Source: Sphaerochaeta sp. UBA5849
GTDB taxonomy: Bacteria > Spirochaetota > Spirochaetia > Sphaerochaetales > Sphaerochaetaceae
Length of the DNA stretch: 32,685 nucleotides
Direction of reading: 5' to 3'
Assembly (NCBI GenBank): GCA_002432715.1
Contig: DJGJ01000045.1
Location: 1 to 32,685, forward strand
Part shown: piece after piece, positions 1 to 7,170 of the stretch
Position numbering within the stretch: the first letter of the stretch is position 1
How the letters are laid out: the number at the start of each line of letters is the position of its first letter
Translations under genes and position numbers: made by a program
Notes under the pieces: generated by a model
The model's input: the letters and a program-made list of their open reading frames with translations, nothing else
Databases searched by the model: none
Told to the model about the DNA's origin: nothing

Positions 1-678
1 CCTCTTGAGTTTGACCCGTGCATCCTCAGTTGTGAACTGCCAGTCGATTCCTTTTTGTTTGGAATTCCTCACTCGGCTCCAAGTGGAGACTTCCCGCTGG
101 ACAGTCTCAAGATCAGGAAGACGCCTGGTTGCAATGCATTGGGAAGTGAGTGCTGAGAGTTCACATTCTGCCATGTTCAACCAGCTACCATGCTTGGGGG
201 TGAAATGGAGTTCCAACCTTGAGGCAATTCGGAACGCTTCTTGAGGGAGAAATGCATCGTATAGTGATCCTATCGTATGAGTATTCAAGTTATCCAGCAC
301 AAGCAGAACCCGCTCAGCATCGGGATAGTCCTCATCAAGCAGCCTCTTGACCTGGTGGGCCCAATCAATCTTGGTCCGGTGCTCTTTTGCATCTGCATAT
401 CTATATTTACCAAGCGGCTCATTGAACATGAAGATGCTGCAGGTACCCTTACGGATATATTCTGAATCTTCCCTCAGAGGTTTTCCTTTCTTCATGGGAA
501 TGCTATTTCTTTTATGTGAAAGCAATTGTAGGGGCTTTTCATCCATACAGACTACGGGCCTCTTTGGATTATAAGGCAAGGAGTATACGGACAGGACATC
601 CTCCATTGCCGCCACAAAGGCGCCGCTCAGTTTGGCGGGAATGGTCCAGCATTTCTTCAGGTGAGGCTGAAACTCGTT
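1..678 (-). CDS. IS630-family transposase, DDE catalytic domain in the -1 frame, partial
   Basis: After the A8 run the minus strand stays open in the -1 frame down to position 1. It encodes the family-typical linker KKNEFQPHLKKCWTIP, then VVCMDEKPLQL (first catalytic Asp, codon at 541-543), LLVLDNLNTH (second Asp) and HGSWLNMAECE (catalytic Glu). All three acidic residues of the DDE site are present and no stop was seen. The protein would have about 150 residues from the first frame plus about 226 from this one, close to the usual length for the family, so only a few C-terminal residues are missing beyond the window edge. It is either expressed by programmed -1 frameshifting or has recently been inactivated by a slip in the A run. 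Confidence 0.8.
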
Positions 679-1127
679 TTTTTTAGTGTCCGGGAGACAG
701 TCATAGGGGAGATTTCATCGATATACTGAAGTTCCACCATCTTGTCTGCAAGCAACCTGACTGTCCATCTGGCATATCCTTCAGGAACCGGAGAGCAGCA
801 CAAGGCTATCAGGTGGGCCTCCACATACCCATTGACCTTGGTATCTCTAGGTCCCTTCTCCCTTTTTTTCCGTAATACTACAGCCTCAACATTCTTGTTC
901 AGATTGTGGAAAGACTTCTTGACCGCTTTCACTGTGGGTAGGCTGACATCTACCTTTTCAGCAATTGCAGATTCTGTTGGAGGACGTGAACCGGACGAAT
1001 CGTCCGCCTCAAGCAGGATCCTTGCTCGTTTCACTGCTTGGACAGGCCTTACACCCTTAGAGATGTAATCCTTGAGAAACTGTTTCTGCTCATCATTGAG
1101 AGTGATGTTCTTTTTCTTGTATGCCAT
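657..1127 (-). CDS. IS630-family transposase, N-terminal (DNA-binding) reading frame
   Basis: This 156-residue frame begins MAYKKKNITL and contains the helix-turn-helix/winged-helix region that binds the element's inverted repeats (around residues 30-75, with SAIAEKVDVSLPTVKAVKK typical of IS630 proteins). A second DNA-binding segment, WTVRLLADKM...MTVSRTLKK, follows at about 120-150. The frame stops at 657-659 just after a run of eight A (minus strand; plus-strand T at 677-684). Slipping back one base in that run continues directly into the catalytic domain described in the next entry. Alone this product would bind DNA but lack a catalytic site. Confidence 0.85.
   Translation of the reverse strand: MAYKKKNITLNDEQKQFLKDYISKGVRPVQAVKRARILLEADDSSGSRPPTESAIAEKVDVSLPTVKAVKKSFHNLNKNVEAVVLRKKREKGPRDTKVNGYVEAHLIALCCSPVPEGYARWTVRLLADKMVELQYIDEISPMTVSRTLKKTSFSLT
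677..684 (-). promoter_or_regulatory. Candidate -1 ribosomal frameshift site (A8)
   Basis: On the transposase strand the codons read CTA AAA AAA ACG, which contains the classic slippery heptamer A-AAA-AAA. A -1 slip yields AAA AAA AAC and joins the DNA-binding frame exactly to the catalytic frame with no residue lost from the family pattern. Programmed -1 frameshifting on A runs is known for some IS families, including members of IS630. No obvious stimulatory hairpin was identified downstream. Confidence 0.55.
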
Positions 1128-1323
1128 GACAGTACCTTCCTTATTATTCTCTACTTTGAAGGATACTGTAAGTATGATGAAAAGTATATATTTAAGTGTT
1201 ACAAGCTACTAGTCTCCTCATTGTCAGCTTCCTTGTTACTCCCTCCACTATCGATATACAGTTTTTGGGTTTTGATTAGTGGAAAGGAAGCACGACGGCT
1301 TTCCTGTCGCAAAGGAATCTGAT

Positions 1324-2214
1324 ATGAAACGAATCAACCTGGTACGCACGATTTCTTTCGTGCTCCTTCTCTCAACCTTGTTTTTCAGTTGTGCAACGCC
1401 GATCGACCAGCAAGTCGTTCCGCCTATTCCAGCGGAGCCTGTCGAGGTTGACGCCCAGAGCGAGGTGTTTGTAGTTGAAGGGCCAAAGCTTTCAGAGGCC
1501 GCCATTGAGATGCCTCCCCGATATATGAAATACCCTCCTGTCATTCGATATGGTGATTTTGTCGGACTGGTCAATGAGACCGGGTACTCGATCAAGAGTT
1601 TTGATCTCTTCAATGACAGGATATTTCTTGAGAGCACAGAAAAGATCAACATGTTCTCAGATGACCTCGGTGATGGACAGCGGGTGGTGATACATCTTAC
1701 GAACCATCCAGCCCTCTACGAAGGGATACAGAAGCGTGATGGTTCCACCTTCTCTTTCAATGCAGCTGATTGGGATGGGAATCTGTATTGGGGAGAGTGG
1801 AATCCAAGTGAAGATGCTTGGAACTTGGTACTCTCTGCCGATCATATGATCTCCGATATCCCAGACCTCGGTATCGAATCTTTCGGTCCTTCGTTTGTCA
1901 TAGCCAACAAGAGCCCCAATGAGATGGTGAAAGCGGATGACTTCGGCAGGGATTTGCTTCGTGACGGCATATGGGAGGTGAAGGACGATTTCACGTTCAA
2001 GGTAAGCCCTGTATTGGTGGAGAATAACCAGATGCTGCACCTCTATGCCTATGCCTACTTGGATAATGAATACCATAAGGAGTGGAACGTCAGCGACGGG
2101 TGGCATCTTACGTTCAGTGCCGATGACTTGAGCGTAGTAGTACGTAGTACTCGCTTGCGAAGAATTGGGATACAGGGTATACACAACATATGGAAATGCT
2201 TAGAAATCAGCTGA
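1324..2214 (+). CDS. Putative lipoprotein with two internal repeats, function unknown
   Basis: The product has 296 residues from the ATG at 1324. This start is chosen over an upstream in-frame codon because an AAAGGA ribosome site precedes it by about 7 nt and it begins a lipoprotein signal peptide (MKRINLVRTI, hydrophobic core, LFFSC with the lipidated Cys at 23). It is therefore probably anchored in a membrane facing the periplasm or cell surface. Two halves resemble each other: each has a segment of the type F-V-x-V/A-N-x-(S/T) followed by a strand-rich stretch ending in W-x-L-x-(L/F)-S-A-D (about 70-180 and 185-270). I recognise no named domain. The last 28 or so residues (VVVRSTRLRRIGIQ...) do not fit either repeat and run into the next gene, so a frameshift near 2135-2150, within a GTAGTAC repeat, is possible. 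Confidence 0.65.
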   Translation: MKRINLVRTISFVLLLSTLFFSCATPIDQQVVPPIPAEPVEVDAQSEVFVVEGPKLSEAAIEMPPRYMKYPPVIRYGDFVGLVNETGYSIKSFDLFNDRIFLESTEKINMFSDDLGDGQRVVIHLTNHPALYEGIQKRDGSTFSFNAADWDGNLYWGEWNPSEDAWNLVLSADHMISDIPDLGIESFGPSFVIANKSPNEMVKADDFGRDLLRDGIWEVKDDFTFKVSPVLVENNQMLHLYAYAYLDNEYHKEWNVSDGWHLTFSADDLSVVVRSTRLRRIGIQGIHNIWKCLEIS

Positions 2215-3287
2215 CGATGATGATCAAGCCGGCGTCGGCTGCGTGCAATCTTGCCTGCGATTATTGTTTTTATCTGGATACCGCCCATCATCGGGAAGTC
2301 GGTGTTCTTCCTCTCATGAAGAACGAGGTTGCCGATGCCATTATCCAAAAGAGTCTAGCAGAGGCAAAACACTGCAGTTTTGTGTTTCAAGGCGGAGAGC
2401 CTTCACTGGCTGGTCTCTCGTTCTTTGAACGCTTTGTTGAGCAGGTTGCCTTGCGCAAGTCTGAAGAGCATACCATTTCGTATGCGTTTCAGACCAACGG
2501 CTTGAAGGTTGACAGAGCTTGGGCCCGTTTCTTCAAAAAGCACGACTTCTTGGTCGGAGTCTCCTTTGACGGCAGCCCGCGCCTGCATGACCTGCACCGT
2601 TTTGACTCCCAACAAAAGGGCAGTGGCAGGTCGGTAGCTTCCGCCCTCTCCTTGCTGAAAGAAGAGGGTGTGCAATTCAATGTACTTTCCGTGGTGACCA
2701 ATGAGCTGGCCCAGAACATCAAGCAGGCGTATACCTATTTGGTGAACCATGAAATCTACTATCATCAATATATCGCCTGTATGGATCCTCTGCAGGATGA
2801 AAAGAGTTATCTGTCACCTGATGTCTATGGCCGGTTCCTCAAGGAGTTGTTCGACCTCTGGTTTGCCTCGTGGCAGCAGGGAACGCCTGTTTCAATTCGG
2901 TTTTTTGACAACCTGGTGGGAATGCTAGCAGGCTATCCGCCCGAAAGCTGTGATATGGGAGGAGTTTGCTCGGTAAACTACGTGGTGGAGAGCAACGGGG
3001 ATGTCTATCCTTGCGATTTCTATTGTGTTGACGACCAACGCTTGGGCAATATAGGAGAGAACTCCTTTGCACAATTGGATGCCAAGCGTACAGAGCTGCG
3101 GTTCATCGAGGACTCTCCCAATCGTACCGACGATTGTGCGACTTGTCAGTGGCGGCTTCTCTGTCGTGGCGGATGCAAGCGGTATCGCAGTGAAACCGGA
3201 TACAAGTACTGCTCATCGATGCAGGAATTTTTCCCCTATGCCATACAGAGACTTGAGATGGTAGCTCGGTCGTTGCAGAAACAATAA
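2190..3287 (+). CDS. Anaerobic sulfatase-maturating enzyme (radical SAM, SPASM domain)
   Basis: The 365-residue cytoplasmic enzyme is expected to oxidise a Cys or Ser of a sulfatase to the catalytic formylglycine, using S-adenosylmethionine and three Fe-S clusters. The radical SAM motif is C19-x3-C23-x2-C26, and GGEP lies at 68-71 with FQTNG at 100-104. The SPASM cysteines are C254, C260, C275, C316, C319, C325, C329 and C341. Their spacing (6, 15, 3, 6, 4) matches the characterised Clostridium perfringens enzyme, and D276 directly after C275 corresponds to its catalytic Asp. The gene overlaps the 3' end of the lipoprotein frame by 25 nt. A weak AGGG lies 12 nt before the ATG at 2190, and ATG 2217 is an alternative start. 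No sulfatase is present in the window, so the substrate is elsewhere or unknown. Confidence 0.88.
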   Translation: MEMLRNQLTMMIKPASAACNLACDYCFYLDTAHHREVGVLPLMKNEVADAIIQKSLAEAKHCSFVFQGGEPSLAGLSFFERFVEQVALRKSEEHTISYAFQTNGLKVDRAWARFFKKHDFLVGVSFDGSPRLHDLHRFDSQQKGSGRSVASALSLLKEEGVQFNVLSVVTNELAQNIKQAYTYLVNHEIYYHQYIACMDPLQDEKSYLSPDVYGRFLKELFDLWFASWQQGTPVSIRFFDNLVGMLAGYPPESCDMGGVCSVNYVVESNGDVYPCDFYCVDDQRLGNIGENSFAQLDAKRTELRFIEDSPNRTDDCATCQWRLLCRGGCKRYRSETGYKYCSSMQEFFPYAIQRLEMVARSLQKQ

Positions 3288-3301
3288 GTCTGGAGGGGTG
3301 T

Positions 3302-4087
3302 GTGGAAATACTTTTGGTTGTCATTACGTTCATTGCAACGGTCATCGGTGCCATCAGCGGCATCGGCGGCGGAGTGCTCATCAAACCTGTCATGGATGCC
3401 TTGGTTGACTATCCTGTAGCTACCATCAGCTTTCTCAGCGGCAATACCGTTCTTGCCATGACAGCCGTTTCCTTGCTTCGCAGCCGCAAGGACTCAATCA
3501 AAGTAGACAGCGTGGTGGGAACGCCTCTTGCCATTGGCGGGGCTTTTGGTGGTGTTTTCGGAAAGCTGATATTCTCTGCCATCCAACAAGCGTATCAGAA
3601 CGATGCTCTGTTGGGTCTGGTTCAGAATATCCTGATGGTTCTCCTCACTGTCACGGTGTTTTTCTATATCCTGAATAAGTCGAAAATCAAGACGCTGTCC
3701 GTCCGCAACAAGGTACTTGCCTTGGCAGCCGGCTTGGTTTTGGGGCTTTTTTCCTCTTTTCTGGGAATCGGGGGAGGGCCGATCAACATCATGTTCCTTT
3801 CCTACCTGTTCTCCATGGACAGCAAGCATGCTGCACTCAACTCGTTGTACATTATCTTTTGCAGCCAGGTCGCCAATCTTATTGCCAATATAGTTCAAGG
3901 TTGCATTCCGTCGTTCGATGTACTGCTTCTTGTCTCCATGATGGCAAGCGGCATTGCCGGGGCGATGGCAGGGCGGTCAGTATCCAAGAAGCTGGACAAC
4001 ACCCAGGTGGACAAGCTCTTCATGGCACTGATGGCGGTAATCATCCTGCTCTCGCTGAGTAATGTGGTTAAGTTTGCACGTGTTTGA
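3302..4087 (+). CDS. TSUP-family (TauE/SafE, DUF81) membrane permease
   Basis: This 261-residue integral membrane protein starts at a GTG preceded by GGAGGGG at 3293-3298, 14 nt after the radical SAM gene, so the two are probably co-transcribed. It has about eight hydrophobic segments and the internal duplication typical of TSUP: two glycine-rich motifs, GAISGIGGGVLIKP near residue 20 and SSFLGIGGGPINIMF near 150, each following a membrane helix. Members move sulfite, sulfoacetate, thiosulfate or other small organic anions, usually outward. The position beside a sulfatase-maturating enzyme suggests disposal of sulfate or sulfite released from sulfated sugars, which is an inference from context. 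Substrate cannot be read from the sequence. Confidence 0.85.
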   Translation: MEILLVVITFIATVIGAISGIGGGVLIKPVMDALVDYPVATISFLSGNTVLAMTAVSLLRSRKDSIKVDSVVGTPLAIGGAFGGVFGKLIFSAIQQAYQNDALLGLVQNILMVLLTVTVFFYILNKSKIKTLSVRNKVLALAAGLVLGLFSSFLGIGGGPINIMFLSYLFSMDSKHAALNSLYIIFCSQVANLIANIVQGCIPSFDVLLLVSMMASGIAGAMAGRSVSKKLDNTQVDKLFMALMAVIILLSLSNVVKFARV

Positions 4088-4123
4088 AATACGATATCGA
4101 TGTACAAGCTGTATGAGTTTTGA

Positions 4124-4412
4124 AGAATCTGCTCAACGATTTTATTGCTGATTCCCAGCGTATTCATGGTGATAGACTTTTCTTCCAGGACAAACGTATG
4201 GCGCGTGCTGGAGGGGGTGAGGCCGGTGGTGGTGTCGGCAATCTTTGTTGCAGCTTGCCTTGTCCTCCTTCACCACACCCGACCTCTTTGCCGTAGGAGT
4301 CTTCCTTGTAGCCTTCTTAGCCCTGAACAACAAGAAGATTCCCCTTGGTCCCATCACCTTGTTGATTTTGGGAGCCTTGGCCGGAATTGGTAGATATCTC
4401 ATCGTCAGCTGA
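4124..4412 (+). pseudogene. Remnant of a chromate transporter (ChrA-type), C-terminal part
   Basis: Two frames together give the end of a CHR-family transporter. Frame one (from 4124) reads ILLLIPSVFMVIDF... and then VWRVLEGVRPVVVSAIFVAA, a family-typical segment. At about 4265-4285 the homology moves to another frame, which reads FTTPDLFAVGVFLVAFLAL and then PLGPITLLILGALAGIGRYL, ending at TGA 4410-4412. No start codon, ribosome site or N-terminal domain is present: the frame is closed by a stop at 4121. It is a decayed leftover, not a gene. It starts only about 40 nt after the TSUP stop. Confidence 0.65.
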
Positions 4413-4649
4413 ATCGAAAGAAGTGTGTACAGCATTAATTTTAATAGGACTGTTCTGTCATTCCTTTCGTGTGCTTGAGGGGAGGAAGGAATGTAAGTGG
4501 GTAGACCCTATGGAGTGTGATCGTTCGTACCAAAAAGGTATTGTTAATAGATACAATTTTCGATTTCTTCTGTCATAGGTTCTGGAATAATCCTTTCTGT
4601 TTCGATACACTCCTAGATAATCCTTCTCAGTGTTCAGAGGTGTATTGCT
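4413..4649. other. Intergenic region upstream of the diguanylate cyclase gene
   Basis: I see no gene here. An 8-bp inverted repeat (CATTCCTT at 4459-4466, AAGGAATG at 4486-4493) flanks a G-rich loop but has no T run after it. Two near-copies of ATAATCCTT occur just upstream of the gene at 4650. The promoter of that gene should lie in this stretch, but no convincing -35/-10 pair stands out. Confidence 0.4.
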
Positions 4650-5999
4650 ATGATTAGACTAACCAAGCGTGTGTTCACCGATCTTGCGATATGGATGATT
4701 GGCTTTGGCATGTTCGTCGGAGTGATATTTCCCTTTTTTACGGTTCTTCTGGGCATGGATCGGTCATTGGCCTACACTTGGTGGTTCTTTTGTGTGTGTA
4801 TTCTCGCCGGTTTATTTGTTGGAGCGTTTAACATACTGCTTGCAAAAAGTATCGTGGGAGGCCGCTTGGTTTTGCTTTCCAGGCAGATGCAGAAAGTTGA
4901 AAACCATTTGAAAGCTGTGGCGGGTAAGAACGAGATTATGGATTGTACCCCCAAGGAGTGTCATCTGCCTGTGGATAGTGATGATTCCATCGGGTTGAGC
5001 TCAAAAGCCTTCAATACCCTTGTCGACACACTGGGTTCTTCCTTGCAGCTTGAGATGCAGATGCGCACGTACACCAGTATGCTTACCAGTTATTTGGAAA
5101 CAAGAGAACTCTGCCAGCACGCCCTCACCAGTTTGATGGAAATATTCAACTTTTCCGGTGGGGCCATCCTGGTTGAGAAAGGCGGTGCGTTGCAGGTGGA
5201 GGTATTCATGGGGCTTGTAAGCAGCAAGAACCTCACCGATAACGCCATGGTGCTTACCAGTCTCCAAACATTAAAAGCACGCCTAATCGATATTCCCGAC
5301 TTTATCCAGGTGGATGGGGTGCTCACCACCTTCAGACCCGTCAAGGTCCTGATTCAGCCAATTGTGTATAAACAACTAGCCTTGGGTGTCATGGTGCTTG
5401 CTACCAGTGAAGCGTTATTGCCGGAGAAAGCAGGCAATATCGATCTATTTTCTTCCAGCTTTGCACTCGCCCTGCATAATGCGGTTACGCATGATCAGGT
5501 GCAGCAGCTGGCTGCTGTGGATCCTTTGACCGGTATTTACAACCGGCGTTTCGGCCTTACCCGCCTGCATGAAGAATTCATCCGGACAGTCAAACAGAAC
5601 GGGGCGATCGGCCTGCTTATGCTGGATGTAGACCGATTCAAGCAGATTAACGATACTTATGGTCATACGATTGGGGATCGGGTGTTGCAGGCCATAGCCA
5701 GCACAGCCCGCAACCAGCTGCGTGAAGGTGATATCATCGTTCGCCTAGGCGGTGATGAATTCATGATGGTCCTCCTTGGTGCCAATCGTGACGATACCCT
5801 GGAAGTGGGGGAGTCGATACGTCGCAGTATTGAAGAGAAGCGCATCATCTATGGCAACCAAGAAATCAGGATAACGGTAAGTATCGGAGGGGCTTCCTTT
5901 CCCGAGCATGATGCCAATCATGAAGAGGAGCTCATTGAGGTTGCGGATCAAGCTCTTTACCTGGTCAAGGAGAGCGGGAGAAATCGCGTATCGCTTTAG
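4650..5999 (+). CDS. Membrane-bound diguanylate cyclase (GAF-like + GGDEF)
   Basis: The 449-residue protein would make cyclic di-GMP from two GTP. Two transmembrane helices lie at about 13-35 and 42-64, followed by a short linker, a GAF-like sensor region (about 120-280) and a GGDEF domain (about 288-449). The active-site motif GGDEF is intact at 367-371. The inhibitory I-site RxxD (REGD, 358-361) lies exactly five residues before it, so product inhibition is expected. Other family signatures are DPLTGIYNRR, LDVDRFKQINDTYGH and SIGGASFP. A weak AGAGG precedes the start. It overlaps the convergent gene on the other strand by 4 nt at the stop codons. The signal sensed is unknown. Confidence 0.9.
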   Translation: MIRLTKRVFTDLAIWMIGFGMFVGVIFPFFTVLLGMDRSLAYTWWFFCVCILAGLFVGAFNILLAKSIVGGRLVLLSRQMQKVENHLKAVAGKNEIMDCTPKECHLPVDSDDSIGLSSKAFNTLVDTLGSSLQLEMQMRTYTSMLTSYLETRELCQHALTSLMEIFNFSGGAILVEKGGALQVEVFMGLVSSKNLTDNAMVLTSLQTLKARLIDIPDFIQVDGVLTTFRPVKVLIQPIVYKQLALGVMVLATSEALLPEKAGNIDLFSSSFALALHNAVTHDQVQQLAAVDPLTGIYNRRFGLTRLHEEFIRTVKQNGAIGLLMLDVDRFKQINDTYGHTIGDRVLQAIASTARNQLREGDIIVRLGGDEFMMVLLGANRDDTLEVGESIRRSIEEKRIIYGNQEIRITVSIGGASFPEHDANHEEELIEVADQALYLVKESGRNRVSL

Positions 6000-6655
6000 T
6001 GCATGTTCCGCAAGGGCTTGTACAGTAGTGCCAGAAAGACCATCCAAGGGATGAGGGAGAGGATTGAGAAGACCAAGCCGATTATTCCTGCTGTCGACGG
6101 GATGCTCATCAAAATCCCACTAACCAAGCCTATGATGCCGATCTTTCTTGGAAGGTCACTTTTCAAAAGGGCATAGGATATGAGAATCAGGCAGATCCCA
6201 TTGAGGATATAGTAGGAGTTGAAGGCCGTCCCTCTCCATTGCAGGATCAGTGATTCTGCTATGGTCAGCCAGGTTTGCTGTTCCATAGGTGTACCGGCTG
6301 CTGCGTAGTTTCTCTGTGCTTCCCAGAGTTCAAAGGCACCGTTGCTGCTATAGTAAGCGGCGATGCCGATATACCCCAGCAGCAGGGCGATTTGCATCAA
6401 GGCCCGGTGCTTTTCCTTCAGCAGCTCATAGAGTCCCAGATAGACAAGGGCGACCAGGGTGTTGTCTATGAGGTAGAGCAGATCCATCTCGATGAGGCCG
6501 AGCAACCAGTTGCCTGCAAACAAGTCGAACCAGAGTTTTGCATCAGTAGGTGGCTGGTGAAGGCTGAAAATTATTATCTGCGTGGGGATGAGAACCAGCA
6601 TGGCAATGCTGCAATAGGCAGCGGTTTTTCCGAGAAGGCGTGGACTACTCTCCAT
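5996..6655 (-). CDS. Small multi-pass membrane protein, DUF4386-like
   Basis: The product has 219 residues from the ATG at 6653-6655. This start is preferred over an upstream in-frame codon because GGGAGGAAG lies immediately upstream and MESSPRLLGKTAAYCS leads straight into the first membrane helix. About six hydrophobic segments are visible, including ones near residues 15-33, 60-80, 88-105 and 145-165, and a closing pair rich in Ile, Gly and Ser. The arrangement and the Y-x-x-I-N/NG type motif (FNSYYILNGICL) resemble DUF4386 proteins, which have no established function. It is transcribed towards the cyclase gene and stands alone. Confidence 0.55.
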   Translation of the reverse strand: MESSPRLLGKTAAYCSIAMLVLIPTQIIIFSLHQPPTDAKLWFDLFAGNWLLGLIEMDLLYLIDNTLVALVYLGLYELLKEKHRALMQIALLLGYIGIAAYYSSNGAFELWEAQRNYAAAGTPMEQQTWLTIAESLILQWRGTAFNSYYILNGICLILISYALLKSDLPRKIGIIGLVSGILMSIPSTAGIIGLVFSILSLIPWMVFLALLYKPLRNMH

Positions 6656-6764
6656 ACACTTCCTCCCTTGTGTTGAGAAACGATACTGTAGAATGCTCAA
6701 GTTGTCGAGTGTGAGAATAGGGGTGACCTCTTGTTGGTTCTGTGTTTTTATTGGAGGTTAACAA

Positions 6765-7111
6765 GTGTGCTGTCCGCCGTTTGACCCAAACCTTGGGAGA
6801 AAACATTCGTGTCCTTTGAGGACACGTACTTTATGAAGGCCAATGTCCGTACATTCAATCATATCCCGATCAACTTTGGTGTGGATCAGGGAGGTCCTTA
6901 TTGCCATCGACAAGGACGATGCAGGGCTCAAGCCCATCTAACTGCCGGGGACGTTTCTTTCCAATGTGTATGAGTGGGGCTGTTCAAGGATACGGGAAAG
7001 TGGTGCAAGGATTTTGAGCGGTTTGCCAAGGAGAAGGCGTTTGCGATCAACACCTGTCCCAAATGCGCCAAGAAGTATGGTAAGAACTACGTGGTAGTGC
7101 TCGCACGCTAG
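6765..7111 (+). pseudogene. Decayed small conserved gene (CCPxFDP...CPKCAKKYGKNYVV family)
   Basis: A GGAGG ribosome site (6753-6757) and a GTG at 6765 start a frame reading CCPPFDPNLG, which is lost after about 10 codons. Further pieces in other frames read TYFMKANVRTFNHIPINFG near 6830-6880 and, at the 3' end, KWCKDFERFAKEKAF followed by INTCPKCAKKYGKNYVVVLAR, stopping at 7109-7111. Together these match, in order, a short cytoplasmic protein family often labelled putative hydrolase, with a paired-Cys start and a CPKCAKKYGKNYVV tail. At least two frameshifts separate the pieces, so no functional product is expected. The family name is from memory and its function is not established. Confidence 0.6.
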
Positions 7112-7170
7112 AAAAGTCTAGCCATACAGAAATCTCTCGGCTACTATGATTGCATGCAGAGGAGGTTTGT

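Larger units (their letters stand above)
1..1200 (-). mobile_element. IS630-family insertion sequence, partial (runs off the left edge)
   Basis: A transposase of the IS630/Tc1-mariner type fills 1-1127 on the minus strand, so the element's left end lies outside the window. The end upstream of the transposase must lie somewhere between 1128 and about 1300, because a lipoprotein with its own ribosome site begins at 1324. I could not place the terminal inverted repeat or the TA target duplication, since the opposite end is not visible. The right boundary given is therefore approximate. IS630 elements insert at TA, and the AT-rich stretch 1165-1200 offers several candidate sites. Confidence 0.8.

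Noticed and set aside
1128..1323. Terminal inverted repeat of the IS630 element
   Set aside because: It must lie here, but without the other end of the element no repeat can be matched, so no site was called.
4459..4493. 8-bp inverted repeat as a terminator
   Set aside because: The loop is 19 nt and no T run follows in either direction, so termination is unlikely.
4387..4578. Short open frame after the ChrA remnant
   Set aside because: It overlaps the remnant's end in another frame, has no ribosome site, and the product has no membrane or domain features.
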